Source: a virus. Taken from it: a DNA stretch of 21,746 bases. A model generated the notes under the pieces. The model had not been told where the DNA came from, searched no databases, and saw only the letters and a program-made list of their open reading frames with translations. The stretch spans positions 1 through 21,746 of IMG/VR virus record IMGVR_UViG_3300010388_000286. One strand, written 5' to 3'. Position numbers and translations under genes: made by a program. Within the stretch, counting starts at the first letter, position 1. Each line of letters begins with the position of its first letter. Below, piece after piece: positions 9,537-16,686 of this stretch.

Positions 9537-12500
9537 CTATGTAAAGGTAGCAGTAGCTAGATCAAGAATTGCAGTCCATTTAATATTAGTTAAGATTTTT
9601 GCACCGGAAGATAGTTTAATTGCATTATTTGTTGAGTCTACTGACAGAGTTGGTGCAATTGCTAAGCCAATTGTGTTATCGATATTTGTAATTAATGACG
9701 ATACAATTGAAATGGTACCGTTGTTGTTTACTGCAGTACATCTAATAGTATAAGTTGCTACGTTAGCCGATGCTTGTTCTTTTGCAATAATTAATCCAGT
9801 AAAAATAATGCTTTCATCAATATCAAGTACTAATTGATTCGTTGGCCCTGGAATATCAGCATCAATTGTTAATGCATGAATTTCTTCACTTGAAGAAAAT
9901 ACTTGTAATACTAATTTGCCGTAACTTGAAATAGCACCTGATTGGTTAATAGTAATTGTAGTACCGTCAATACGCACACCACCTAGTGTTATGTCTGATG
10001 CAATCGGTAATGTATAAGCCGATGTTGCACTAAGAATACCAAAGTTATCAATCGATAATCCGCTACCAATTTTAACACCGCCTAACACGTTTGCCGATGC
10101 CATTGGTACAGAACTTAATTTGTTATTAAACGTATTCCAATCAACTGAACTTAAATATCCATTAACCGATGCTGACGATTTTAAAATGCTAATAATTGGG
10201 TCAGATCCGCTTGATGTTACTAACGGTAATGTTGCAATTACCGATCTTACAAAGTCATCAGTATTTAAAATACTGTTTGCATCAATTGATAATCCTGTCC
10301 CTACTCTAATGCCGCCAACCGTACTTGCTGAAGCGGTCGGAACAACTACTGCACCTGTAGAACTTAATATACCATTTGAATCAATGGTTAAACCTACACC
10401 TACTTTAATTCCACCTAACGTATATGGAGATGCAATTGGTACAGAACTTAATTTGCTGTTAAATGTGTTCCAATCAGTTGAACTTAAATATCCGTGTTGA
10501 ACTGCAGATGCTTGTTGAATGCTTATAGTAGGAGTTGTACCTCCACTAGATATAATCGGACTAGAACCAATTACAGAAAGAACTGCACCGGTTGTAGTTC
10601 CAGAAGTTACTGCGCTAATTACCCCTTGACTGTTAATAATAATAGTGTTACCGTCTACCCGGACTGCGCCTGCAGATGTAGTACTTGCTATCGCTAGGTG
10701 ATAATCCGATAACATGTTTGGAGTTTCTTGTATTTTCCAATTTGATTCAAACTCAACATATATAAATGTTACATACGCGCCAACAACATCTAAAATTACC
10801 GAAGTAGCGTCGTACTCAACTGTAGTATTTAATGATGGTATTACTGACACAGGATGTACATTAAAATACCCAGTAGCATCAATAATTCCGACAATACATC
10901 CGTCAACTGGATCTACTGGTAAATTTATAGAAAATGAACCACCTTGTGAATTACATCTAACTAGTTGCGCTTCTGTTGAGTTATACAACGATGTTTTTAA
11001 TGGAGTTGGCGTTAATCCTGATCCAACTTTATTCCAGCTGTTTCCATTGTATCCTTCGTAATTATTTGTATCGGTATTGTAACGAATGTTACCGGCATCA
11101 GGAGTTGCTGGGCGAGTTGATGTAGTGCCAACTGGAATAGTAAACGATGTCGATACATCAGTTGTACCAAAATGCACATCAGCAAGTGTTAACCCTGAAG
11201 ATGCTCGATTAAGAGCAATTTGTGTTGAACCAAGGTAGATTGATGAGTTACCTAATACGTTAGATGGTATAGTACCAGTTAAATTTGCAGCAGTTAAATT
11301 AGTTAAGTTTGCACCAGTTACGCTACCAAACAAACCAGACCATGTACCAGTTGTAATAGTTCCAACACTTGATAATGACGATAATGTAGTTTCGGCATTA
11401 TTAACTAACAACCCAGTAGTTGGCAATGTTACGCTAGTGTTGCCAGTTGTTGTTATTGATAATGTATTAGAGCCAACGGTAGTTAATGAAGAATTATCTG
11501 CAAGAGTTAGAGATGCTGTATTAATAACACTCGATATAATTACTTTGTTTATCGTAGTAGCAGTTGCATCTCCTAAGGTTGGTGCAACTAGTACTGGATT
11601 ATTTGATAATACTGCATGTGTAGTACCAGTACTTGTTGTAACTCCAGTACCGCCTGAAGTAACAGGCAATGGATTAGTTAACGCTAACGTAGGAATTGTA
11701 ATACTGTAGTTTCCAGAGAACGTTAAGTTTCCACCAAGTTCCCAAGTTTGCGCTGCTTGATTTTTAATATTTCCAGCAGCCATATACAATGCATAGTTAG
11801 ATGCTCCGTTCTCTGCGCGAGCATATAAACCAATATTTGCTCCTCCGGTATGAGGATCTTGAGAGTATCCTAATACGCCAATTGCAGATTGAGTATTACT
11901 TGTATCGGCAACATGTGCTTCACCGACAACGCCTCTAGATTGTGTAGTACTTGAAGTGTAAGCAACGCCATATATACCGACGCCATAAACATTAGTTGCA
12001 CCAGCAGTTGCTTCAGCTAATAACCCAATATTATGTGTTTCGTTCTGTTGAATTCCTTGCGCAGTATCTGAAATTATAATTTTTGCATTTGGAAATCTAG
12101 TTGTTGTTGCTTCAGTTCCAACAGTTATTAATGTAAAATTACCAGTTGACGGAGATGTATTACCGATTGATAAATTATTAATTGTACCGAGTGCACCAGA
12201 CGATATAGTAGTAGTACCAGTACCGGATGTAGTAAACGATTGATTTTTATTAGCAGCAGAGTTGAAAGATGTAGAACCCGACACTGTTAAATTGTAGGTG
12301 CTTTCAATATCTGTAGAAATGGTTAATTTACCATTTGCCGGAGTTTGAATTGTTAAATCACCAATACTAGATGAAATAGTATTAAGTTTAACATTAATGT
12401 TACCTATGTCAACTTCTGTACTTTTAATGTTTGTCGATCTTGTTATACCAGAAATGTCTAGTAAGTATGATGGGTTGCTAGTTCCAATACCAACTTTAAA

Positions 12501-12620
12501 ATTTTGAGGATTAGGGTCAGACACATTTAAGAATAACAGATCAGTTTCAAATGCTAGATCCTTGCCATTCCGCAGTAAATTTGCAGTTAAAAGTGGTCCT
12601 GAAATATTCCCAACAGCCAT
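9537..12620 (-). CDS. Fibre-like virion structural protein, 1027 aa
   Basis: The ATG at 12620 follows a strong AAGGAG site. The N-terminus MAVGNISGPLLTANLLRNG with DLAFETDLLFLNV is a start I associate with structural proteins of aquatic T4-like phages. Next come IGTSNPSYLLDISG, IESTYNL (also in the 2172-aa protein), a Gly-rich region with GVGIYGVAY and GVLGYSQDP (about 200-280), SGGTGVTT (322-329), a STRPATPDAGNIRYNTDTNN module (501-520, shared with the 332-aa protein), and VRCNSQGGSFSINLP (554-568) leading to a strand-rich VTFIYVEFESNW segment. Residues about 680-868 contain a 111-residue repeat with GYLSS-DWNTFN-KLSSVP. The last 130 residues form a different beta domain. It is probably a trimeric tail-fibre or appendage subunit. 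No enzyme motif is visible. Confidence 0.85.
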   Translation of the reverse strand: MAVGNISGPLLTANLLRNGKDLAFETDLLFLNVSDPNPQNFKVGIGTSNPSYLLDISGITRSTNIKSTEVDIGNINVKLNTISSSIGDLTIQTPANGKLTISTDIESTYNLTVSGSTSFNSAANKNQSFTTSGTGTTTISSGALGTINNLSIGNTSPSTGNFTLITVGTEATTTRFPNAKIIISDTAQGIQQNETHNIGLLAEATAGATNVYGVGIYGVAYTSSTTQSRGVVGEAHVADTSNTQSAIGVLGYSQDPHTGGANIGLYARAENGASNYALYMAAGNIKNQAAQTWELGGNLTFSGNYSITIPTLALTNPLPVTSGGTGVTTSTGTTHAVLSNNPVLVAPTLGDATATTINKVIISSVINTASLTLADNSSLTTVGSNTLSITTTGNTSVTLPTTGLLVNNAETTLSSLSSVGTITTGTWSGLFGSVTGANLTNLTAANLTGTIPSNVLGNSSIYLGSTQIALNRASSGLTLADVHFGTTDVSTSFTIPVGTTSTRPATPDAGNIRYNTDTNNYEGYNGNSWNKVGSGLTPTPLKTSLYNSTEAQLVRCNSQGGSFSINLPVDPVDGCIVGIIDATGYFNVHPVSVIPSLNTTVEYDATSVILDVVGAYVTFIYVEFESNWKIQETPNMLSDYHLAIASTTSAGAVRVDGNTIIINSQGVISAVTSGTTTGAVLSVIGSSPIISSGGTTPTISIQQASAVQHGYLSSTDWNTFNSKLSSVPIASPYTLGGIKVGVGLTIDSNGILSSTGAVVVPTASASTVGGIRVGTGLSIDANSILNTDDFVRSVIATLPLVTSSGSDPIISILKSSASVNGYLSSVDWNTFNNKLSSVPMASANVLGGVKIGSGLSIDNFGILSATSAYTLPIASDITLGGVRIDGTTITINQSGAISSYGKLVLQVFSSSEEIHALTIDADIPGPTNQLVLDIDESIIFTGLIIAKEQASANVATYTIRCTAVNNNGTISIVSSLITNIDNTIGLAIAPTLSVDSTNNAIKLSSGAKILTNIKWTAILDLATATFT
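10017..10589 (-). repeat. 111-codon direct repeat in the 1027-aa fibre gene
   Basis: Two units on the minus strand share PIIS-I, GYLSS-DWNTFN-KLSSVP and a following GG-KVG-GL-ID-GILS segment, offset by 333 nt (compare bases 10111 and 10444 onward). A third, partial copy of the GG-[IV][KR][IV] segment sits between them and another follows. The DNA copies have diverged at silent sites, so this duplication is older than the 243-nt one. Confidence 0.8.
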
Positions 12621-12633
12621 GTTATCTCCTTAT

Positions 12634-12647
12634 ACCGTTAATACGGT
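12634..12647 (-). other. Short inverted repeat in the leader of the 1027-aa gene
   Basis: ACCGT and ACGGT flank a four-base loop in the 43-nt gap between the 332-aa and 1027-aa genes, just upstream of the AAGGAG ribosome site. Five pairs give only a weak stem and no T-run follows on the minus strand, so it is not a convincing terminator. It may have no function. Confidence 0.3.
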
Positions 12648-12663
12648 TTTCCTATTTTAATTT

Positions 12664-13662
12664 TTACTTATCGAACCCATGCAACACAGTTACCGGTTTT
12701 CCGTACGGTACTGGAGATCCAAATTTTAAATAATATCCTGGGTTTACTTCACTTATATCAGTAATAGTAATTGCAGAATTGAGTGCTATGATAGCAGTTA
12801 TTGCAGTGTTTACAGTAATGCTGATTAACGCATTAGTAATTGGATGAGTTATATAACTCTGCACTCGTGTATTGTTAACTATATTTACATTTCCAGATAC
12901 TACTGCATTTGTTATGTCAACTGCAGGATAAATTGCAGTAGATGACGCTGCATCACCTGATACAGTTGCATTATCAGTAGTAATATTATCATACTTAACA
13001 GTAGACGTTGTACATTCTCTAACTGTATAAGTTCCGTTATAGCCAGTTGGTCTAAATCCAGAAACAATAATAATTGATCCTACCGCAAATGGAGGATTAG
13101 GTAGTGTATCAAACGTAATAGTAGCTCGTGTTCCGTTTCCAGTTGCTGAATTTGCTATTATGTGAGAGTTAAATGAAATTACTGTTGAACCACTTGAATT
13201 ATCTATAGTAGTGTGTCCAATATAAATCTCAGATGGGATTACAGGATCTTGAACAACTGTATAGTTTGTAGTTGCAATTTGAATTACTGATTCAACTATT
13301 ACTAAAAGATTTTGTGCTCCCCATGTTGCACCACTTTGTACAACAGATGGAGGTGCCGGATTTAACGGGCCAAAAAATACATTTTGACTGTCACCTGACC
13401 CTAAATTTTGTTGTGTAATACCAGTTGATTCTTTAAATCTTAAGCTGCGCCATACGCTTGCTTGATACACTTCAATTTCATTAGTAGTCGTATTGTATCG
13501 TATCATACCGTTTTTTGGTGATACTGGACGTTCTAAAGTTGTACCAGTAGGCAATGTTAGGTTATTAGTAGTAGTCATAACTACTGCATTTAACGCGTCA
13601 ACAGTTAAACGTTGATCCCATGGTGCTCTACGATTTAAAACTTGCTTACGTAAATATCTCAT
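12664..13662 (-). CDS. Fibre-like virion structural protein, 332 aa
   Basis: The ATG at 13662 lies one base after the stop of the 114-aa gene (TAA-C-ATG) with only a weak GGTAG upstream, so translation probably depends on coupling. The N-terminus is MRYLRKQVLNRRAPWDQRL. Residues about 36-75 hold a LPTGTTLERPVSP, NGMIRYNTTTNEIEVY, VWRSLRF module, close to the one in the 1027-aa protein. A segment with FFGPLNPAPPSVVQSG and TWGAQNLLVIVESVIQIATT follows. The C-terminus, LKFGSPVPYGKPVTVLHGFDK-like, reads as the closing strand of the same domain, with a Thr/Ser/Asn-rich stretch (about 145-300) between them that may be an insertion. The role is inferred as a fibre or appendage component; nothing enzymatic is visible. 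Confidence 0.78.
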   Translation of the reverse strand: MRYLRKQVLNRRAPWDQRLTVDALNAVVMTTTNNLTLPTGTTLERPVSPKNGMIRYNTTTNEIEVYQASVWRSLRFKESTGITQQNLGSGDSQNVFFGPLNPAPPSVVQSGATWGAQNLLVIVESVIQIATTNYTVVQDPVIPSEIYIGHTTIDNSSGSTVISFNSHIIANSATGNGTRATITFDTLPNPPFAVGSIIIVSGFRPTGYNGTYTVRECTTSTVKYDNITTDNATVSGDAASSTAIYPAVDITNAVVSGNVNIVNNTRVQSYITHPITNALISITVNTAITAIIALNSAITITDISEVNPGYYLKFGSPVPYGKPVTVLHGFDK

Positions 13663-13663
13663 G

Positions 13664-14008
13664 TTATACTACCAATGTGCTTAAAGTTATCACTAAGTTA
13701 GCGGGACTATCGCTTTTTGCAATAAGTCTATCGCCATTAGCTAATACAATTTTTTCTTGATCAAATGAAACAGTTTCGCCTGCAGGAATAGGCAAACCAT
13801 TTACAATTGTATGTTTGAGTTGTGTTAACGTTCCGGAAACTTCAACTGATGGAACTGCATACAAATATAAGTTTGTTTGTCCATCATTGGGACTATTTGC
13901 GTTAAATGGTGCGGTATTACACACAATAATAGTTGTAATAGCATTGCTATTAACGCTATCATATATTAGAGTGTTGCTTGTACCAATTGTAGAATTTGAA
14001 ATTGCCAT
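13664..14008 (-). CDS. Small beta-rich virion protein, 114 aa
   Basis: The ATG at 14008 has an AAAGGA site 6 nt upstream and lies 10 nt after the stop of the 309-aa gene. The next gene follows after one base. The protein is almost all predicted strand: AITTIIVCNTAPF, NLYLYAVPS, LPIPAGETVSFDQEKIVLANGDRL and a final SPANLVITLSTLVV. The IPAG-T--FD-EK--L-NGD pattern is one I recall in small structural proteins of aquatic phages, where the function is not established. The absence of a signal peptide and its place among fibre genes fit a virion decoration or fibre-junction protein. It resembles the C-terminal half of the 139-aa protein at 2550-2969, but the similarity is too short to claim homology. 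Confidence 0.72.
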   Translation of the reverse strand: MAISNSTIGTSNTLIYDSVNSNAITTIIVCNTAPFNANSPNDGQTNLYLYAVPSVEVSGTLTQLKHTIVNGLPIPAGETVSFDQEKIVLANGDRLIAKSDSPANLVITLSTLVV

Positions 14009-14018
14009 ATGTTATCCT

Positions 14019-14948
14019 TTAAAAAAGCATACTTAAAAGTACTGCTCTATTTTTAGCCACTAGTTCGTCATCAGATACTGCACTTTTGAAAAATATTCCA
14101 CTTCTACCTGGGCCTTCAGTAGTTTTTGAGTATATTTGTGTTTTACCTGAGATTGAAGACGGGCTTGAAGTTTGATCAGTTAACGATAAGATTGAATCAA
14201 TATTAACTGTCGTACCAGTATACGGTTTAATAGTATTAACATTCAATCCTGTAGATGTCACTGTAGCAATTTTTGTTGCACCTATAGACATCTCTATTGA
14301 AGTTAGTGTAGCTAAAACTTTTGATGCTTCGTTATCATCTACATCTCGTTTATATAGTTTATCAACATCTGCCATACCAACTGTTATAGTACCAGAAGTA
14401 ATATAAGATGTTACATATTTTTTAGTAACTAATGACTCGTCGGTAACTCGAGTTTGATATTCTTCACCATTATACGTTGAATTAACAATATTAATTACTG
14501 CGTTACTATTTCTTAAATCAAATTCAAGTGAGTTAGTGCCGTTATTTGAAATTGCCCTAAGTTCAGCAGAGTTTAATTTTAAGTTTGATAATGTATTAAT
14601 ATCGCCATTAGTAGTTCTTAGTAAAAATGAGCCAGCTGAGCGTGATGAAGTACCAGCATTATAGTATTCGTCAGTTTCACTAAACAGAAATTGTGCAGAA
14701 GCAGATTGGCTGCTAATTGTACCTCTATCAATCGCAATTCCAGATATCCCAAGTTTAATAGGAACGTTAATACCTGGACCTATCTCACCAGTGTTTAATG
14801 TAAAAATATTATCTGAAATAGTAGTATCTGTAGAATTAACAGTCGTTTGAGAACCTTTAACATCTACATTGCCTTTTAATACGATGTGATTTCCGGGTTG
14901 TACTTTTATTACATAATCACCTTGATCAACATTTACTATTCTTGTCAT
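14019..14948 (-). CDS. Fibre-like virion structural protein, 309 aa
   Basis: The ATG at 14948 is preceded by AAGGA and, just before that, by a GC-rich hairpin. The N-terminal MTRIVNVDQGDYVIKVQPG leads to a GNVDVKGSQTTVNSTDTTI then SDNIFTLNTGE module at about 28-55. This is the same design as the NLTVNG-TTT-NSTTL-VDDKNIELG module in the two large fibre proteins. Later are SAGSFLLRTTNGDI, NNGTNSLEFDLRNS and DESLVTKKYVTSYI, the last a short segment common in phage fibre proteins. The C-terminus, FFKSAVSDDELVAKNRAVLLSMLF, is amphipathic and could form a short terminal helix. It is probably a fibre or fibre-connector subunit. No enzyme motif is seen. Confidence 0.75.
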   Translation of the reverse strand: MTRIVNVDQGDYVIKVQPGNHIVLKGNVDVKGSQTTVNSTDTTISDNIFTLNTGEIGPGINVPIKLGISGIAIDRGTISSQSASAQFLFSETDEYYNAGTSSRSAGSFLLRTTNGDINTLSNLKLNSAELRAISNNGTNSLEFDLRNSNAVINIVNSTYNGEEYQTRVTDESLVTKKYVTSYITSGTITVGMADVDKLYKRDVDDNEASKVLATLTSIEMSIGATKIATVTSTGLNVNTIKPYTGTTVNIDSILSLTDQTSSPSSISGKTQIYSKTTEGPGRSGIFFKSAVSDDELVAKNRAVLLSMLF

Positions 14949-14964
14949 TTATATTCCTTAAAAG

Positions 14965-14982
14965 GAGGGCCTTGCGGCCCTC
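14965..14982 (-). terminator. GC-rich hairpin with GCAA tetraloop (weak terminator or processing stem)
   Basis: On the minus strand a perfect 7-bp stem GAGGGCC/GGCCCTC closes a GCAA (GNRA) tetraloop, 12 nt after the stop of the 320-aa gene. Only four T follow (CTTTTAAGG), so termination is probably partial. The ribosome site of the 309-aa gene begins directly after it, and no late-promoter octamer lies between, so readthrough is needed for that gene. Confidence 0.6.
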
Positions 14983-14994
14983 ACTTGTTTACTA

Positions 14995-15957
14995 TTAACC
15001 GTTTTCAATCTGTACTGTGCCTGTAACTGCAGTACTAAATGACCATGGCACTTGTTGAGCTACTCCATTAATTAATGGAAATTCATGACCGTTTGTACCG
15101 TAAGGGACAATAACTGCTTTATGTGCAGTTAATTTTTGAATATAATAAGTTTTAGTTAAACTATCAGTTGCTTTGATAGTCATTTCGCCAAGTTGAGCAG
15201 CTGCGCCGTCAGTTTTTAATTTAGCAATTACTGGAACAATTGGAGATACTCCTGTTGTATCAGATGTGTTAACTTTATAACGATCTTTTGAAACTTGTTT
15301 AACGATATCTGCTTGTTTAACACCGGATCCGGTATATGCATAAGCAATAATAGCAGAATCTGGGTTAAACCCTGAACCAGATGTTGCTGTGTTGTTAGTA
15401 GGTGATGTCATAACAACAGTACCTAGTACTACACTGCCACCAGATGCTGCAGCAGTCGGAACAGTTGTTGTATAACCTGAACCAGGAATAACTGTTACTG
15501 ATTTAGCACGGAATGTAACTGTAATTTCAGCGCCAGTACCAGAGCCGCCAGTTGCAACAATTTTTGCACCAGGTAATGCTTCAAAACTACCACGATTAGC
15601 AGCAGCATTTGTGAAGTTAACTCCGGATATAGATCCGCCGGCACCGATACCGGTAACATATGCAAGTGCTGATCCACCATCAGTTGATAATGTAATTAAA
15701 TCACCTGATGTATAACCGCTACCTGCAGTTGTAACTGCGCCAGTTAATGCTTCAGATGTAATAGTTGCAGTTGCAGCTATACCGCTTAATAAATCAGGAG
15801 CGCCAGTTAATGCAACTGTTGGACGAGTAGTATACGAACCTACTGTAGTAACAGGAATGCTTGCTACGCTTTTACCGCCGATGCCATCATCTGCAGTGTT
15901 GTTAGGTGCACCGACGTTACGGTTACCGAAATATTTTTTATTTAATGGACGTCCCAT
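14995..15957 (-). CDS. GSGYT-repeat virion structural protein, 320 aa
   Basis: The ATG at 15957 has a strong AAGGAG site 7 nt upstream and its own late-promoter octamer about 80 nt upstream. The N-terminus MGRPLNKKYFGNRNVGAP is short and basic, and I associate it with structural proteins of aquatic T4-like phages. The middle is Gly/Ser/Thr-rich beta sequence with AGSGYTSGDLITL (about 78-90) and PGSGYTTTVPTAA (about 158-170), motifs also found at 1622-1672 of the 2172-aa protein. The last 75 residues form a distinct segment (LGEMTIKATDSLTKTYYIQKL-like, then HKAVIVPYGTNGHEFPL). No capsid-fold signature is visible, so it is not an evident gp24 vertex protein even though it lies near gp23. It is likely an abundant late structural or decoration protein, judging by its strong ribosome site and promoter. 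Function unknown. Confidence 0.78.
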   Translation of the reverse strand: MGRPLNKKYFGNRNVGAPNNTADDGIGGKSVASIPVTTVGSYTTRPTVALTGAPDLLSGIAATATITSEALTGAVTTAGSGYTSGDLITLSTDGGSALAYVTGIGAGGSISGVNFTNAAANRGSFEALPGAKIVATGGSGTGAEITVTFRAKSVTVIPGSGYTTTVPTAAASGGSVVLGTVVMTSPTNNTATSGSGFNPDSAIIAYAYTGSGVKQADIVKQVSKDRYKVNTSDTTGVSPIVPVIAKLKTDGAAAQLGEMTIKATDSLTKTYYIQKLTAHKAVIVPYGTNGHEFPLINGVAQQVPWSFSTAVTGTVQIENG

Positions 15958-15986
15958 TTGATTTCTCCTTTTGACGTTTTATGTCA

Positions 15987-16023
15987 TACGCAGTGGGTAC
16001 TGCATAAGGTTGCGTGATGCAAC
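15987..16023 (-). other. Two consecutive stem-loops in the 5' leader of the 320-aa gene
   Basis: If transcription starts near 16032, the leader is about 75 nt. It holds a 5-bp stem GTTGC/GCAAC (16009-16023) and then an 8-bp stem with one G-T pair around GCAGT-ACCC-ACTGC (15987-16006). The ribosome site lies downstream and unpaired. The stems may stabilise the mRNA; no known riboswitch is recognised. Confidence 0.45.
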
Positions 16024-16037
16024 ACTTATTGACAAAG

Positions 16038-16045
16038 TATTTATC
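16038..16045 (-). promoter_or_regulatory. Putative T4-type late promoter (GATAAATA)
   Basis: The minus strand reads GATAAATAC at the very end of the 193-aa gene; the TAA stop of that gene is part of the motif. Initiation near 16032 would give a structured leader of about 75 nt before the AAGGAG site and ATG of the 320-aa gene. Confidence 0.6.
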
Positions 16046-16622
16046 CGTAGGTAATACCTAAGCCTATTTGATTTAGTAATACTAGATCTCGATGAGGATA
16101 TACTTGATTACTTCTAAAACTAATTGCAAAGCCAAAAGAACTATTAGCAATATCAGTACTAGTTAACGTAGTTCCCCACATATTATTAGAACCTCCGTAT
16201 ACATGTGTATCGCCAATAAGCGGCAGCAATGGGCTGTTATCCCCTGTATACATATTACTTTGCACAGGATCAACTGGACTAGCTTGATTGTCACCAAGGT
16301 ATACATTGTCACTGTTAATATTAATAAGTTGAATACGTAAATCTTCAATTCTTGACAGTCGGCGGACATCTAAGTATAATTCAATGCCAATTACAGGTAA
16401 TCCATTATCTGGAATATTAAGTCCTGTACACCACAACTCACTAGTGTTACTAAGAAATTTTTCCATCCATAAACCACTTATAGTGTATAATGGTTCTTTA
16501 CTCGAAGCATGATTATTTTGCGTTATAGTATTAGTAAAGTTCCAGCCGATTGAATCGTGTCCAGTAACTTCGTTGAACACAGTATGTTCAGTTATTTGTG
16601 TAGGAATATAAAAGTGTGTCAT
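16041..16622 (-). CDS. Unknown protein, 193 aa, probable virion component
   Basis: The frame starts at the ATG at 16622, four bases after the late-promoter octamer and without a ribosome site; the sequence before that is the gp23 terminator. The next in-frame ATG is near residue 53 and would remove a conserved-looking N-terminal half, so the first ATG is preferred and the mRNA may be leaderless. The protein is neutral, beta-rich and aromatic: MTHFYIPTQITEHTVF, WNFTNTI, LWMEKFLSNTSELWCTG, GIELYLDVRRLSRIEDLRI, then a DNSPLLPLIGDTHVYGGSN loop and a SFGFAISFRSNQVYPHRDL ending. A jelly-roll-like lectin or carbohydrate-binding domain is possible from the strand pattern, but I recognise no family. 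Its place between the capsid gene and the appendage genes suggests a head- or fibre-associated protein. Confidence 0.7.
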   Translation of the reverse strand: MTHFYIPTQITEHTVFNEVTGHDSIGWNFTNTITQNNHASSKEPLYTISGLWMEKFLSNTSELWCTGLNIPDNGLPVIGIELYLDVRRLSRIEDLRIQLININSDNVYLGDNQASPVDPVQSNMYTGDNSPLLPLIGDTHVYGGSNNMWGTTLTSTDIANSSFGFAISFRSNQVYPHRDLVLLNQIGLGITYG

Positions 16623-16626
16623 GATG

Positions 16627-16634
16627 TATTTATC
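16627..16634 (-). promoter_or_regulatory. Putative T4-type late promoter (GATAAATA), leaderless configuration
   Basis: The minus strand reads GATAAATAC immediately after the T-run of the gp23 terminator. Only four bases separate the octamer from the ATG at 16622, so initiation at the usual distance would fall within the start codon. Confidence 0.55.
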
Positions 16635-16636
16635 AT

Positions 16637-16661
16637 AAAAAAAGGGCTCAAAGAGCCCTTT
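16637..16661 (-). terminator. Rho-independent terminator after gp23
   Basis: On the minus strand AAAGGGCTC-TTT-GAGCCCTTT forms a 9-bp stem with a three-base loop (16641-16661), followed by a T-run down to 16637. It lies about 25 nt after the gp23 stop. It separates the capsid operon from the appendage genes and would also insulate the following promoter. Confidence 0.85.
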
Positions 16662-16686
16662 CTTATAAAATGTAGTTAAGTAATTC

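Noticed and set aside
14946-14953. TATAAATG just at the start of the 309-aa gene (and a similar one at 9489) as late promoters
   Set aside because: The motif includes the start codon itself, so a transcript would begin inside the gene; a ribosome site lies upstream, so these are ordinary AT-rich starts.
14995-15957. 320-aa protein as gp24 vertex protein
   Set aside because: No resemblance to the gp23/gp24 fold blocks is visible; the sequence is Gly/Ser/Thr-rich with GSGYT motifs.
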